Shown here in pieces: positions 8,554 to 17,375 of a stretch of 64,000 nucleotides of DNA. Positions within the stretch are counted from its first letter, which is position 1, and the number at the start of each line of letters is the position of its first letter. Origin of the DNA: Xanthomonas arboricola. Its GTDB lineage: Bacteria > Pseudomonadota > Gammaproteobacteria > Xanthomonadales > Xanthomonadaceae. The stretch lies in the NCBI RefSeq assembly GCF_003353015.1, contig NZ_QREM01000007.1:400681-464680 (forward strand). Reading direction: 5' to 3'. The translations under genes were made by a program, and so were the position numbers. The notes under the pieces were generated by a model. That model searched no databases, was not told where the DNA came from, and was given only the letters and a program-made list of their open reading frames with translations.

Positions 8554-8940
8554 CTAGCTCCTGCAACGCCCCTCGCGGCGACGTAGCCGCAGATTGATCA
8601 GGTGCGTGCTGGCCAGCAGCAGGCTGCCCATCACCGTGACCGGGGTCTCCAGCGCGCCGCCGGCCACGCCGCTTGCGCCCAGCACCAGGCCGGCCAGTCC
8701 GCAGACCGCCAATGCCCACACCGGTGCGGGCAATGCGCGTCGCCGATGGCTGCTCCACAGCGCATAGCCGCTCAGCGGCACGGCTGCTGCGGCGAACACC
8801 ATATGCACCCATTCGGCCCGGCTCCAGGCGCCCAGCAGCGGCAGCGCGGCAGCCAGCAGTGGCAAGGCAAGGCAGTGCAGCAGGCACAGGCTGGAGAGAG
8901 CGATGGCCGAGTTGTCCAGCACAGAAGCGGTCACGCGCAT
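8554..8940 (-). CDS. MerC domain membrane protein
   Basis: 128-residue protein with four membrane segments (about 8-35, 42-60, 70-90 and 95-115). The first contains [13 protein letters not shown], matching the cysteine-bearing first helix of MerC-type transporters. MerC proteins carry mercuric or other soft metal ions across the inner membrane; homologues next to zinc GTPases are thought to act in zinc supply. The gene is divergent from the COG0523 GTPase gene and a perfect palindrome lies between the two starts, so both are probably zinc-regulated. The metal is inferred. Confidence 0.78.
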   Translation of the reverse strand: MRVTASVLDNSAIALSSLCLLHCLALPLLAAALPLLGAWSRAEWVHMVFAAAAVPLSGYALWSSHRRRALPAPVWALAVCGLAGLVLGASGVAGGALETPVTVMGSLLLASTHLINLRLRRREGRCRS

Positions 8941-8959
8941 GGGGCGGGTCCTGTCGAAT

Positions 8960-8980
8960 AAGTGTTATATAGTAACACTT
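8960..8980. promoter_or_regulatory. Zur-like operator shared by the merC-like and zinc GTPase genes
   Basis: A 21-bp palindrome with perfect 8-bp arms, AAGTGTTA (8960-8967) and TAACACTT (8973-8980), around the AT-rich centre TATAG. It matches the TGTTATA-N-TATAACA core known for proteobacterial Zur sites. It lies 22 bp before the GTPase start and 20 bp before the merC-like start, so one dimer pair could repress both genes when zinc is plentiful. Confidence 0.7.
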
Positions 8981-9001
8981 CATTCCAGCCAGGCTCCCAG
9001 G

Positions 9002-10327
9002 ATGTCCCTGTCCCCCAAGCGCGATCCACGCCTCCCCGTCACCGTGTTGTCCGGCTTCCTCGGCGCGGGCAAGACCACCTTGCTCAACCGCATCCTGCAC
9101 AACCGCGACGGCCTGCGCGTGGCGGTGATCGTCAACGACATGAGCGAGATCAATATCGACGCGCAGCTGCTGCGCGATGGCGGTGCGGCCTTGCGACGCA
9201 CCGAAGAGACGCTGGTGGAGTTCAGCAATGGCTGCATCTGCTGCACGTTGCGCGACGATCTGCTGCAGGAAGTGCGGCGGCTGGCCGAGCAGAAGCGCTA
9301 TGACTATCTGCTGATCGAATCGACCGGCATCGCCGAACCGATGCCGGTGGCGGCCACCTTCGCGGTGCGCGATGCCGACGGCTTCAGCCTGGCCGACATT
9401 GCCCGGCTCGACACCATGGTGACGGTGGTGGACGGCAGCCGCTTCCTGCACGACTTCGGCTCGGCCGCCACGCTGGCCGAGCTCGGCCAGCAGGCCGGCC
9501 CGGACGATACCCGCGGGCTGGTGCAGTTGCTGGGCGAACAGGTGGAATTCGCCGACGTGCTGGTGATCAGCAAGTGCGACCAGATCGACGCGCAGCAGCT
9601 GCAACGCCTGCGCGCGGTATTGCGTGCGCTCAATCGCGAGGCGGCGATCGTGGATGCGGCGCATGGCGAGGTGCCGCTGGATCAGTTGCTCGACACCGGC
9701 CGCTTCGATTTCACCCGTGCGCAGCTGGCGCCGGGCTGGATGCAGGAACTGCGCGGCCAGCACGCGCCGGAGACCGAGGAATACGGCATCAGCAGTTTCG
9801 TCTATCGGGCACGCCGGCCGTTCCATCCGCAGCGCTTTGCGCGCATGGTGCAAGGCGGTCTGCCGCAGGTGATTCGCAGCAAGGGTTTTTTCTGGCTGGC
9901 CAGCCGCATGGATTGGGTCGGCGAATTGTCCAGCGTCGGCGGCGCGACCCAGACCAGTGCGGCGGGCTTCTGGTTTGCCGCACGCCATCGCGTGGATGCG
10001 CATGCGATCGGCGAGCCGCTACAGACCAGCATCACGCCACTGCCGTATACCGATATCGGCTGGCAGCGTCAGCAGACGCAATGCTGGACCGCGCCGCTGC
10101 CGCAACTGCATGAGGTCGGCGATGCCGGCGAATATGCCGCGATGCAGCGGCTCTGGCACCCGCTATGGGGCGACCGCCGCCAGGAGCTGGCGGTGATCGG
10201 CGTGGACATGGATGCACCGCGCACGCGCGCTGCGCTGGATGCCTGCCTGCTCAGCGACCATGAACTGCGGCAGGGCCCGGCGCAGTGGCAACTGCTGGAC
10301 GATCCGTTTCCGCACTGGGAGCGTTAA
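9002..10327 (+). CDS. zigA: COG0523 zinc metallochaperone GTPase (ZigA/CobW family)
   Basis: 441-residue G3E GTPase. Walker [13 protein letters not shown] lies at about residues 18-29, the metal-binding CxCC motif in [12 protein letters not shown] near 81, the ESTGIAEP switch region near 105 and the SKCD base-specificity motif near 188. The C-terminal CobW_C domain extends from about 270. Such proteins hydrolyse GTP to deliver zinc to client proteins under zinc limitation and are usually Zur-repressed; the palindrome immediately upstream agrees. The ATG at 9002 is preferred to an in-frame start 99 bp upstream, which would place the palindrome inside the coding region. Confidence 0.85.
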   Translation: MSLSPKRDPRLPVTVLSGFLGAGKTTLLNRILHNRDGLRVAVIVNDMSEINIDAQLLRDGGAALRRTEETLVEFSNGCICCTLRDDLLQEVRRLAEQKRYDYLLIESTGIAEPMPVAATFAVRDADGFSLADIARLDTMVTVVDGSRFLHDFGSAATLAELGQQAGPDDTRGLVQLLGEQVEFADVLVISKCDQIDAQQLQRLRAVLRALNREAAIVDAAHGEVPLDQLLDTGRFDFTRAQLAPGWMQELRGQHAPETEEYGISSFVYRARRPFHPQRFARMVQGGLPQVIRSKGFFWLASRMDWVGELSSVGGATQTSAAGFWFAARHRVDAHAIGEPLQTSITPLPYTDIGWQRQQTQCWTAPLPQLHEVGDAGEYAAMQRLWHPLWGDRRQELAVIGVDMDAPRTRAALDACLLSDHELRQGPAQWQLLDDPFPHWER

Positions 10328-10498
10328 TGGCGGGCTGGATTACGCTGTCGACATCCGTCGTTCGTTGTCTGGATGCGAACGGCTGCGGGCTTGCATCTCC
10401 GCTGCGGCGTGCAGATGCGCCGCGACGTGGCGACGCGTCGCATGCCTCACCGGTGGCAGCCAGGCAGCGCGCACGTGCAAGCAGCGCTGTCCGGATCC

Positions 10499-11737
10499 TC
10501 AGTAGTAGCCGTTGTCGATGCCCTCCTGATGGGCATCTCTTTCTTTCCTGACGGACTGCTGGCGCTCTTCGGCGGTGGTGGGGATGCCGGCCATCAGGCG
10601 TGGCGCTCCCAGCCTTTCCAACTGGTCGTCGGTGTCTTTGACGATCTGTTCCAACGCGAGCATGTTTCGGTAGCCCTGCATCATGCGTTGCAGGCGCTGT
10701 ATCTGGTCGTCGGGTGCGTCGCCTTTCTTCAGGGACTCCAGGCGTCGTTCCGCGCGGGCGTAGTTTTTGGCCAGGGCAGTTCTGTCGACGGATTTGCGCC
10801 GTGCCTTGAGGAGTTCGCGGCGATTGTGCTGCATGACGTCCGTCTGGACCATGGCCAGGCCGCTGGCCGTGGTCCGTGGTGCACGGATGTCTTCCATCGG
10901 TGCAAGCGCGACCAATAGTGCATCGAGCTGACTATCGCGGACCTCATTGCGCTGGGCGATCAGCACCGCACGCGTCTCGAGCAGTTGTTGCTCCTCCGGA
11001 GTGGCCTCGCGGTCCTCGATGAACAGCTGTTTTTGAATGTCGCTGCACCGCTTGGTTATCTCGGCCAATTCCCGATCCAGGCTGCGCAAGGACGGGTGCC
11101 GCCCGGGCTGGGGGCGTGGAGAGGGCACCGACGATCGCGAGGGCTTGGGCGTGATCGGCACCGAATCCGACGCGGAGATGCCGTGCTGCGGCGATGGCCG
11201 CTCGTCACGGCGCATTCTTTGGGGGACAGGCGCCTGCATTCTCGGATCGATGGGACGTTGCTGCCCGTGCAGCTGCTGCGCACGCGATGGCTTAGACGGA
11301 ATCGAAACGGACGGCCTGGTGGGCGGTGCCTGTTGCGGTTGCGGTCGCTGCACCCGCTGATGATCGGTTCTATTGGGCGTGGGTGGCTGCCGACGCTCAT
11401 CGACGCGGGTTTGCTTCCCGTGCATCTGCTGCGTGCGACCGGGCGTCACCGGTGGCGTGCGTGCAGCTGGGCTATTTCTGGTCACTGCTTCAAACGTCGG
11501 GGAGCCCATGCACGTCAAAGGCAGCTTCTTGCGCAACGTTTCCAGCGATTGACGCGCGGAGGCGAACATGCGGCGATGAGAGTTCGGTGTGCCCTGTGCT
11601 GCTGCGGACTTGGGGGCCTGAGACAGCGGGTGCTGGGGCGAGGCGCCTGCAGTCACCGACCTCGTTTCGGTCGAGTTTGGGCTGTGCGGTTCCGGCGCGA
11701 CATGAGAACGGCTGCTAAATAACTGACTCAGGCGCAT
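10499..11737 (-). CDS. xopR: Type III secreted effector, XopR type
   Basis: 412-residue hydrophilic protein without signal peptide or membrane segment. The first 50 residues are rich in Ser, Thr, Pro and His, as in type III secretion signals. Residues about 90-215 are low-complexity and rich in Pro, Gln and Arg; residues about 215-412 look helical, with many charged residues (DRELAEITKRCSDIQKQ). The beginning MRLSQLFSSR and overall build match XopR of Xanthomonas, a disordered effector reported to perturb plant immune signalling and actin. The gene is monocistronic, has a GAAGGAG ribosome site and is preceded by a perfect PIP box with a correctly spaced -10 box. XopR identity rests on recollection of the family; the effector call rests on promoter plus composition. 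Confidence 0.8.
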   Translation of the reverse strand: MRLSQLFSSRSHVAPEPHSPNSTETRSVTAGASPQHPLSQAPKSAAAQGTPNSHRRMFASARQSLETLRKKLPLTCMGSPTFEAVTRNSPAARTPPVTPGRTQQMHGKQTRVDERRQPPTPNRTDHQRVQRPQPQQAPPTRPSVSIPSKPSRAQQLHGQQRPIDPRMQAPVPQRMRRDERPSPQHGISASDSVPITPKPSRSSVPSPRPQPGRHPSLRSLDRELAEITKRCSDIQKQLFIEDREATPEEQQLLETRAVLIAQRNEVRDSQLDALLVALAPMEDIRAPRTTASGLAMVQTDVMQHNRRELLKARRKSVDRTALAKNYARAERRLESLKKGDAPDDQIQRLQRMMQGYRNMLALEQIVKDTDDQLERLGAPRLMAGIPTTAEERQQSVRKERDAHQEGIDNGYY

Positions 11738-11765
11738 CACACACTCCTTCGGGTCATTTGCCTGC

Positions 11766-11826
11766 ATCATAGCCAGCGCTGCCGCGCTCTCGATGCGAGG
11801 TGCGAACCGCAGTCGCGCCAGCCGAA
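11766..11826 (-). promoter_or_regulatory. HrpX-dependent promoter: PIP box plus -10 box
   Basis: On the minus strand, TTCGG-N15-TTCGC (11826 down to 11802) fits the plant-inducible promoter consensus TTCGB-N15-TTCGB exactly. Exactly 30 bp downstream is a -10 box, TATGAT (11771-11766), within the 30-32 bp spacing required for HrpX activation. The xopR ATG follows 28 bp later. This places the gene in the HrpG/HrpX virulence regulon. Confidence 0.88.
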
Positions 11827-11834
11827 TGCCTGCC

Positions 11835-12716
11835 TCAGCCCAACCGCATCCCCCAGGCGATCGCCGCAATTGCCGGTGCCGCCAGCAACAGCCCCACCCA
11901 TCCACGGCGGCCGATGTGTTCGCCGAATCCCAGTTTGCCGACCAGCGCTCCCAGGACGACCACGCCCAGGTTCATGCTGGCGAAGACGGTGGCCGGGCTA
12001 TGCGGCAGCAGCTGATGGGCACGCACGTAACACAGGATGTTGCCGAAGTTGAGCGCACCGAGCAGTACGCCGGCGAGCAGGTTGCGAACGCTCAGACCTG
12101 CAACACCGCCCGGACGGATGCCTAGCACGCCAAGCATCAGTACCCACGCCAGGGCAAAGCACAGCGTCAATGACGTCAACGAGGGCGTACCGGCCTGTGC
12201 GATGTGCTTGAGCAACAGGTCGATCGAGGCAAAGCCCATCCACACGCCTGCCAGCCATGGCCAGCCGACGGAGGCCGACGTTGCATCCGCTCCGGCGCGG
12301 TGACGTGGCCGGTGCAGGATGCAGACCATGGCCAGCAGGCCCAGACCCAGTCCCGCCAGTTTCCAGGCATTGACCGGTTCACCGAAGAGCGTGAAGGCCG
12401 CCGCCAGCGAGAGCAGGAGCGAGAGCCGTTGGGCAATGTCGGTGCGTACGATGCCGGCGGTGGCGACCGCACGTGCCAGCAGCATGAAGATCGCAGGCAG
12501 CGCCACCGCCAATGCGAACAGTGCCAGCCAGGGCGTGGCCGGCGCGCGCAGCGTGTCCAGTGACGGATGCAGGGTCAGCCACGCCAGCAGCGCGGCAGTG
12601 GCGTAGTTCCAGGTGATCGCCTGCGCAGCGTCCAGGCGATGGCGCGGCAGCAGCTTGAGGACCACCGACACCAGGACACTGCAAACGACGGCAAACAACA
12701 GAAAATGCATGGGCAA
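11835..12716 (-). CDS. EamA/DMT superfamily transporter
   Basis: 293-residue (or 291 if the second ATG at 12710 is used) polytopic protein with about ten hydrophobic helices in two five-helix repeats, the first starting MHFLLFAVVCSVLVSVVLKL. This is the standard drug/metabolite transporter fold that exports small metabolites; the substrate cannot be read from sequence. The stop lies just upstream of the PIP box of the neighbouring effector gene. It is divergent from a hydrolase gene 60 bp away. No regulatory site was recognised. Confidence 0.82.
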   Translation of the reverse strand: MPMHFLLFAVVCSVLVSVVLKLLPRHRLDAAQAITWNYATAALLAWLTLHPSLDTLRAPATPWLALFALAVALPAIFMLLARAVATAGIVRTDIAQRLSLLLSLAAAFTLFGEPVNAWKLAGLGLGLLAMVCILHRPRHRAGADATSASVGWPWLAGVWMGFASIDLLLKHIAQAGTPSLTSLTLCFALAWVLMLGVLGIRPGGVAGLSVRNLLAGVLLGALNFGNILCYVRAHQLLPHSPATVFASMNLGVVVLGALVGKLGFGEHIGRRGWVGLLLAAPAIAAIAWGMRLG

Positions 12717-12776
12717 CGCAACGAAGTGTGCAGGCAGGGCGATGAACGCGGCCGGCGGGGCGGCTATTATGACGGT

Positions 12777-13439
12777 ATGTCCAATCCCTTATTCCCCACC
12801 GAATCGGCTGCATTGACGCTGGATGGGCCGGTCGGCCCGCTGGATGTCGCGGTCGATCTGCCCGAGCCGGATGTCGCCGTGCAACCGGTCATCGCCATCG
12901 TCTGCCACCCGCTCTCCACCGAGGGCGGCAGCATGCACAACAAGGTCGTCACCATGGCTGCGCGCGCGCTGCGCGAGCTGGGCATCACCGTGGTGCGCTT
13001 CAATTTCCGCAGTGTCGGCAACTCGGCCGGTGCATTTGATCATGGCGATGGCGAGCAGGACGACCTGCGTGCGGTGGCTGCATGGGTGCGCAGCCAGCGC
13101 CCGGGCGACACGCTGTGGCTGGCCGGTTTCAGCTTCGGTGCGTATGTGTCGTTGCGGGCTGCCGGCTCGCTCGAGCCGCAGGTGCTGATCTCGATCGCGC
13201 CGCCGGCCGGGCGCTGGGATTTCAGCGACCTGCAGCCGCCGGCGCAATGGCTGGTGATCCAGGGCGATGCCGATGAAATCGTCGACCCGCAGGCGGTGTA
13301 CGACTGGCTGGAAACCCTGGAGCAGCAGCCCGAACTGGTCCGCATGCCCGACACCAGCCATTTTTTCCACCGCAAGTTGATCGACCTGCGCGGTGCGATC
13401 CAGCATGGTGTCCGGCGCTGGTTGCCGGCCGCCGTCTGA
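12777..13439 (+). CDS. Alpha/beta hydrolase, CocE/dienelactone hydrolase-like
   Basis: 220-residue alpha/beta hydrolase. The oxyanion region CHPLSTEGGSMHNK near residues 43-56 and the nucleophile elbow GFSFGAY near 119-125 are those of the small cytosolic family annotated as CC-methyl-esterase or YpfH-like hydrolases. An Asp in GDADEIVD (near 166) and a His in DTSHFFHRK (near 201) complete a Ser-Asp-His triad. No signal peptide. The start ATG at 12777 overlaps nothing and lacks a strong ribosome site. The substrate is unknown. zapE follows after about 80 bp on the same strand. Confidence 0.82.
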   Translation: MSNPLFPTESAALTLDGPVGPLDVAVDLPEPDVAVQPVIAIVCHPLSTEGGSMHNKVVTMAARALRELGITVVRFNFRSVGNSAGAFDHGDGEQDDLRAVAAWVRSQRPGDTLWLAGFSFGAYVSLRAAGSLEPQVLISIAPPAGRWDFSDLQPPAQWLVIQGDADEIVDPQAVYDWLETLEQQPELVRMPDTSHFFHRKLIDLRGAIQHGVRRWLPAAV

Positions 13440-13518
13440 CTGCGGCAGGACCCATGCGTATCGCCCGGCGATGCGCCGTTGAGCGGGCAAGGCAGCAGCC
13501 GGCCCGCGGAGAAGCACG

Positions 13519-14613
13519 ATGAGTGAGATGACCCCGTCGCAGCGCTACGCCGCCGGCGTACAACGCGGCGACTGGCGCGCCGACCCCGCGCAGCAGGCGG
13601 CCCTGGCGGAACTGGACCGCATCCACGAGGCACTGGTGGATAGCGCGCAGGATGGCTGGCTGGACCGGCTGTCGGCGTTCTGGAAGAAGCCCGAGCCGGT
13701 GCGCGGCCTGTATTTCTGGGGTGGGGTAGGGCGCGGCAAGACCTTCCTGGTCGACCTGTTCTACGACGGCCTGCCGATCAAGCAGAAGTACCGCACGCAT
13801 TTCCATCGCTTCATGCGCGGGGTGCACGAGCAACTGCGCGAGCACGCCGGGCAGAGCGATCCGCTGGCCAAGATCGCGCAGCAGTGGCGCGAGAATCTGC
13901 GCGTGCTGGTGCTGGACGAATTCTTCGTCACCGACATCGGCGATGCGATGCTGCTGGCGCGCCTGCTGGAACGCCTGTTCGCCGAAGGCGTGACCCTGGT
14001 GACCACCTCCAACACCGCGCCGGAAAACCTCTACGCCAACGGCCTGCAACGCGACAGCTTCATGCCGGCGATCGGCCTGCTGCAGAAGTTCTGCGTGGAA
14101 CTGTATGCCGAAGGCACCGAGGATTACCGCATGCGCGCGCTGACGCGCTCGCCGGTGTATCGCGCGCCGCTGGATGCGCAGGCCGATGCATGGCTGACGC
14201 AACGCTGGGGCGAACTGAGCGGAAATTCCGAGGCGCGCAGCGGCAACATCGAAATCGAGGCGCGCAAGATCGCCGTGCGTGCGCGCGGCAAGAGCATCGC
14301 CTGGTTCGACTTTGCCGCGCTGTGCGAGGGCCCGCGCGGGCCCGGCGACTACATCGAGATCGCGCGGGAGTTCACCACGGTGTTGCTGGGCGGCATTCCG
14401 CACTTCGACCGCATGAACGAGGACGCCGCGCGTCGCTTTGTCAACCTGATCGACGAGCTGTACGACCGCCATGTCAACCTGGTCTGCACCGCGCAGGACG
14501 CCCCGCCGGCGTTGTACAGCGGCCAGCGTCTGGCCGGCGCCTTCGAGCGCACCGCCTCGCGCCTGATCGAGATGCAGAGCGCCGACTATCTGGCCACCGC
14601 GCATCGCGCATAG
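13519..14613 (+). CDS. zapE: Cell division protein ZapE (AFG1-like ATPase)
   Basis: 364-residue AFG1/ZapE P-loop ATPase. Walker A GGVGRGKTFLVD is near residue 73 and Walker B VLVLDEFFVTD near 130, in the expected spacing, with the family's long C-terminal half intact. Length is normal (E. coli ZapE is about 375 residues). ZapE acts at the division septum on the Z-ring, especially under stress. GAGAAG six bases before the ATG serves as ribosome site. Same strand as the preceding hydrolase, with which it may be cotranscribed. Confidence 0.92.
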   Translation: MSEMTPSQRYAAGVQRGDWRADPAQQAALAELDRIHEALVDSAQDGWLDRLSAFWKKPEPVRGLYFWGGVGRGKTFLVDLFYDGLPIKQKYRTHFHRFMRGVHEQLREHAGQSDPLAKIAQQWRENLRVLVLDEFFVTDIGDAMLLARLLERLFAEGVTLVTTSNTAPENLYANGLQRDSFMPAIGLLQKFCVELYAEGTEDYRMRALTRSPVYRAPLDAQADAWLTQRWGELSGNSEARSGNIEIEARKIAVRARGKSIAWFDFAALCEGPRGPGDYIEIAREFTTVLLGGIPHFDRMNEDAARRFVNLIDELYDRHVNLVCTAQDAPPALYSGQRLAGAFERTASRLIEMQSADYLATAHRA

Positions 14614-14812
14614 ACATGCAGGCGCATCCCGGTCCCGGACTGCACAAGACCGTCGTTGCCGACGAAAACCGCGGCCTGGGCCAATTCGGTGGCGGTGCCT
14701 GGTTGCACGATGCAGCGCAATGGCCAACGGATCCAGCGACCGGTCAGCCGATGCTGCCCATCGTCATGCCCACCGCGTCGTGCCATGCAAAAATGCAACG
14801 AAAATATCGCTT

Positions 14813-14825
14813 GCTATTAAATAGC
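14813..14825. promoter_or_regulatory. Candidate OhrR operator upstream of ohrR
   Basis: Perfect inverted repeat GCTATT-A-AATAGC, 20 bp before the ohrR ATG and inside an AT-rich promoter region. A near-identical motif with two changes lies before ohr. The pairing of the two copies supports autoregulation by OhrR. Confidence 0.6.
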
Positions 14826-14845
14826 GTGCGATGTAAATTGCGGAC

Positions 14846-15307
14846 ATGGACACCGCCACAGCCCCCACCGCCCGGACCGACGCGCTGCTGCAGCTCGACA
14901 ACCAGCTGTGCTTTGCGCTGTATTCGGCCAACCTGGCGATGCACAAGCTCTACCGCGGGCTGCTGAAGACGCTGGACCTGACCTATCCGCAATATCTGGT
15001 GCTGCTGGTGCTGTGGGAAACCGACGGCCGCAGCGTGTCGGAGATCGGCGAGCGCCTGTTCCTGGACTCGGCCACGCTGACCCCGCTGCTCAAGCGGCTG
15101 CAGGCCGCCGGACTGGTCACCCGCACGCGCGCTGCCAGCGACGAGCGCCAGGTGATCATTGCGCTGACCGATAGCGGCCGTGCGCTGCGCGCCAAGGCCG
15201 GCGCGGTACCCGAACAGGTCCTGTGTGCCTCGGCATGCTCCCTGGACGAATTGCGTCGCCTCAAGCAGCAGCTGGAGACACTGCGCACCAACCTCGGCGC
15301 CGGGTGA
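14846..15307 (+). CDS. ohrR: Organic hydroperoxide sensor OhrR (MarR family)
   Basis: 153-residue MarR-family repressor. Cys22 lies in [12 protein letters not shown], the conserved sensing cysteine, and Cys127 and Cys131 lie in VLCASACS: exactly the positions used for intersubunit disulfide formation in the two-cysteine OhrR of Xanthomonas campestris. The winged helix occupies about residues 60-105 ([21 protein letters not shown]). On oxidation by organic peroxides the protein releases its operators and ohr is induced. ohr is 105 bp downstream, and the same palindromic motif stands before both genes. Confidence 0.93.
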   Translation: MDTATAPTARTDALLQLDNQLCFALYSANLAMHKLYRGLLKTLDLTYPQYLVLLVLWETDGRSVSEIGERLFLDSATLTPLLKRLQAAGLVTRTRAASDERQVIIALTDSGRALRAKAGAVPEQVLCASACSLDELRRLKQQLETLRTNLGAG

Positions 15308-15348
15308 GGCAATCCAGCATCGCCCGCGCCACACGCAACGTATCGCGC

Positions 15349-15361
15349 GCTATTTAATCGC
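15349..15361. promoter_or_regulatory. Candidate OhrR operator upstream of ohr
   Basis: GCTATT-T-AATCGC, the same motif as at 14813-14825 with a changed centre base and one arm mismatch. It lies 51 bp before the ohr ATG in the ohrR-ohr spacer. Confidence 0.5.
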
Positions 15362-15412
15362 CAACTAATCTTTTTACATCACGCGCTGACAGCGCTTACC
15401 TGGAGAACCACC

Positions 15413-15841
15413 ATGGCCTCACCCGAAAAAGTCCTCTACACCGGCCACGCCACTGCCACCGGTGGCCGCGAAGGCCGCGCCGTGTCGTCCGACAAGGCGC
15501 TGGACGTCAAGCTGTCCACTCCACGCGAGCTGGGCGGCGCCGGCGGCGACGGCACCAACCCGGAACAGCTGTTCGCTGCCGGCTACGCTGCCTGCTTCAT
15601 CGGCGCGATGAAGGCTGTCGCAGCGCAAGACAAGCTCAAGCTGCCGGGCGAAGTGAGCATCGACAGCAGTGTCGGCATCGGCCAGATTCCGGGCGGCTTC
15701 GGCATCGCCGTGGAACTGCGCATCGCGGTACCGGGCATGGACCAGGCCGAACTGCAGGCGCTGGTGGACAAGGCCCATCAGGTCTGCCCGTACTCCAACG
15801 CGACCCGCGGCAACATCGACGTCACCCTGACCCTGGCCTGA
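15413..15841 (+). CDS. ohr: Organic hydroperoxide reductase Ohr
   Basis: 142-residue OsmC/Ohr family thiol peroxidase. Catalytic Cys61 (in [13 protein letters not shown]) and resolving Cys125 (in [13 protein letters not shown]) are in place, as are the conserved Arg21 and Glu51 in the loops around residues 20 and 50. It reduces organic hydroperoxides to alcohols, using lipoylated proteins as electron donors in Xanthomonadaceae. The TGGAG ribosome site lies seven bases before the ATG. It is followed by a strong 15-bp terminator hairpin. Regulated by OhrR encoded just upstream. Confidence 0.95.
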   Translation: MASPEKVLYTGHATATGGREGRAVSSDKALDVKLSTPRELGGAGGDGTNPEQLFAAGYAACFIGAMKAVAAQDKLKLPGEVSIDSSVGIGQIPGGFGIAVELRIAVPGMDQAELQALVDKAHQVCPYSNATRGNIDVTLTLA

Positions 15842-15878
15842 TCCACGCCAGCATCGCCACGGGCAATCCGTGGTGAGT

Positions 15879-15918
15879 CAGCAGAACGGCCCGGCGCATG
15901 CGTCGGGCCGTTCTGCTG
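15879..15918 (+). terminator. Terminator hairpin after ohr
   Basis: Perfect 15-bp inverted repeat (CAGCAGAACGGCCCG and its complement) around a 10-base loop, 38 bp after the ohr stop. There is no T-run, as is common in this GC-rich genome. Confidence 0.7.
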
Positions 15919-16122
15919 CAGGAGGCAGGCGCGCTGCCCTGAGAAACATGCCCGAGCGGCACTGCGCTGCTTGCGCATCCGGCACGGCTGCTGGGCGCGC
16001 AGGCGGGCCGATGCAAGTCACCCCCGGGTGCGCATGCGCGCGCTGGCGATGGGCGTCACCGCGCGGCACACTGTTGCGATGACAGTGCCTGCTTCTGCGC
16101 CCCCGATCGGACACTCCCGCGC

Positions 16123-16824
16123 ATGAGCGCAACGCGTCCCACCTTGTTGCTGCTCCCCGGTCTGCTCAACGATGCGCAGCTGTGGCACGCCCAGCGCGTG
16201 GCACTGGCCGACGTTGCCCACTGCGTGGTCGGCGACCTCACCCGGGGCGAGAGCATGCGTGCGCTGGCGACACAGCTGCTGGCGCAGATGCCGCCACGTT
16301 TTGCGCTGGCAGGATTTTCGCTGGGTGGCTACGTCGCGCAGGAACTCCTGCGTGTTGCTCCCGAGCGCGTCGAGCGGCTGGCCTTGCTGGATACCTCCGC
16401 ACGTGCCGATTCGCCCGAGCGTGCGGCGCAACGGCGCGCGCAGGAGGCGAGCGTGCGTGGCGCCAGTGCCTTCCACGGATTCGGCGAACGGCTGCTGCGG
16501 CACTATGTGCATCCCGCGCGCTGGCAGGACGAGGCCTTGCTGGAACGGGTGCGCGGCATGACCCAGCGTCTGGGCGTGGAGGTGTTCCTGCGTCAGAACC
16601 GGCTGGAGCGGGAGGACGGCCGCGCACTGCTGCGCGCCTATGCCGGCCCGCTGCTGGTGCTGTGCGGTGAGGACGATGCGATCACTCCGCCTGCATTGCA
16701 CGAGGAAATGGCCGCGCTGGCAGCGCAGGCGCGGCTGGTAACAGTGCCTGCCTGCGGGCATCTGTCGCCACTGGAGCAGCCGCAGGCGGTATCGGATGCG
16801 CTGCGGCAATGGTTGCTCGCCTGA
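16123..16824 (+). CDS. Alpha/beta fold hydrolase
   Basis: 233-residue alpha/beta hydrolase with LLPGLLNDAQLW at the oxyanion region (residues 10-21), nucleophile elbow GFSLGGY near 65, Asp in GEDDAITPP near 187 and His in CGHLSPLEQP near 209. The short cap between strands 6 and 7 contains the YVHPARW segment typical of pimeloyl-ester or homoserine-type esterases of the BioH-like group. No signal peptide; cytoplasmic. No partner genes are nearby, so the substrate is not assigned. The spacer from ohr is about 280 bp and holds only the ohr terminator and the promoter. Confidence 0.82.
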   Translation: MSATRPTLLLLPGLLNDAQLWHAQRVALADVAHCVVGDLTRGESMRALATQLLAQMPPRFALAGFSLGGYVAQELLRVAPERVERLALLDTSARADSPERAAQRRAQEASVRGASAFHGFGERLLRHYVHPARWQDEALLERVRGMTQRLGVEVFLRQNRLEREDGRALLRAYAGPLLVLCGEDDAITPPALHEEMAALAAQARLVTVPACGHLSPLEQPQAVSDALRQWLLA

Positions 16825-17375
16825 CGCTGCGACAGCCGAACTCACGCAACCGCGCCAGTCGCGGTGCGATCGCCATGCGGCAGAGGGCATCAATCAGCGC
16901 GGAGTGAGCGATTTCCAGGCCAGCGGGACTGGCAAGACGATCGCCGTGCCATTGGCTGATACGTGATCAATGCATGCACGCACCATGTCGTGCGCAGTCA
17001 GCGCAGCCATGCAGCCATGCAGCCATGCAGCCGACGCGAGCCAGTGTGCTGCGCGAACCGATTTGCAGATCCGCCCATGCCGCTACCTGCGGCCTGGCGC
17101 TGGCCTGTGCGTTGCAGGCCGCCAGCAGCAACGAGCCCAGGACGAGGTGCAAGCGCATGACGGGTGCCTGGGAGCGGGGATGCGCCAGCATGGCGCGCCG
17201 CGGTGCGCCTGGCCATGGGCAGGAAGTCAGGGGCCGCGGCGGCGCCCGGCTCCGGCAGCGCAAAGCGTGAGCGGGGTCGAGCATCGGCGCGCCGACATCG
17301 TGCAAACGTTTGGCTCACTTGATGCTCACGGTGTATGGTGTGAATTATGTTGCACAGCAGCATCGGAGCTCAGCA
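16825..17375. other. 551-bp spacer with a tandem 8-bp repeat
   Basis: No solid gene. It contains nearly four tandem copies of GCAGCCAT (17003-17032) and one short lipoprotein-like reading frame on the minus strand, listed separately. The right end carries the promoter region and GGAG site of the next gene. Confidence 0.5.
16967..17158 (-). CDS. Possible 63-residue small lipoprotein (weak)
   Basis: The frame from ATG 17158 begins with a lipoprotein-like signal peptide, MRLHLVLGSLLLAACNAQ, with a good lipobox (LLAAC, Cys15). The C-terminal half is encoded by the GCAGCCAT repeats and is rich in Cys, Ala and His, which looks less like a real protein. It could be a small outer-membrane lipoprotein, a decayed gene or chance. 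No ribosome site of note. Reported because the lipobox is unusually good for a random frame. Confidence 0.3.
   Translation of the reverse strand: MRLHLVLGSLLLAACNAQASARPQVAAWADLQIGSRSTLARVGCMAAWLHGCADCARHGACMH

Noticed and set aside
11835..12716. EamA transporter as part of the HrpX regulon
   Set aside because: The PIP box lies beyond its 3' end and points away from it, towards xopR.
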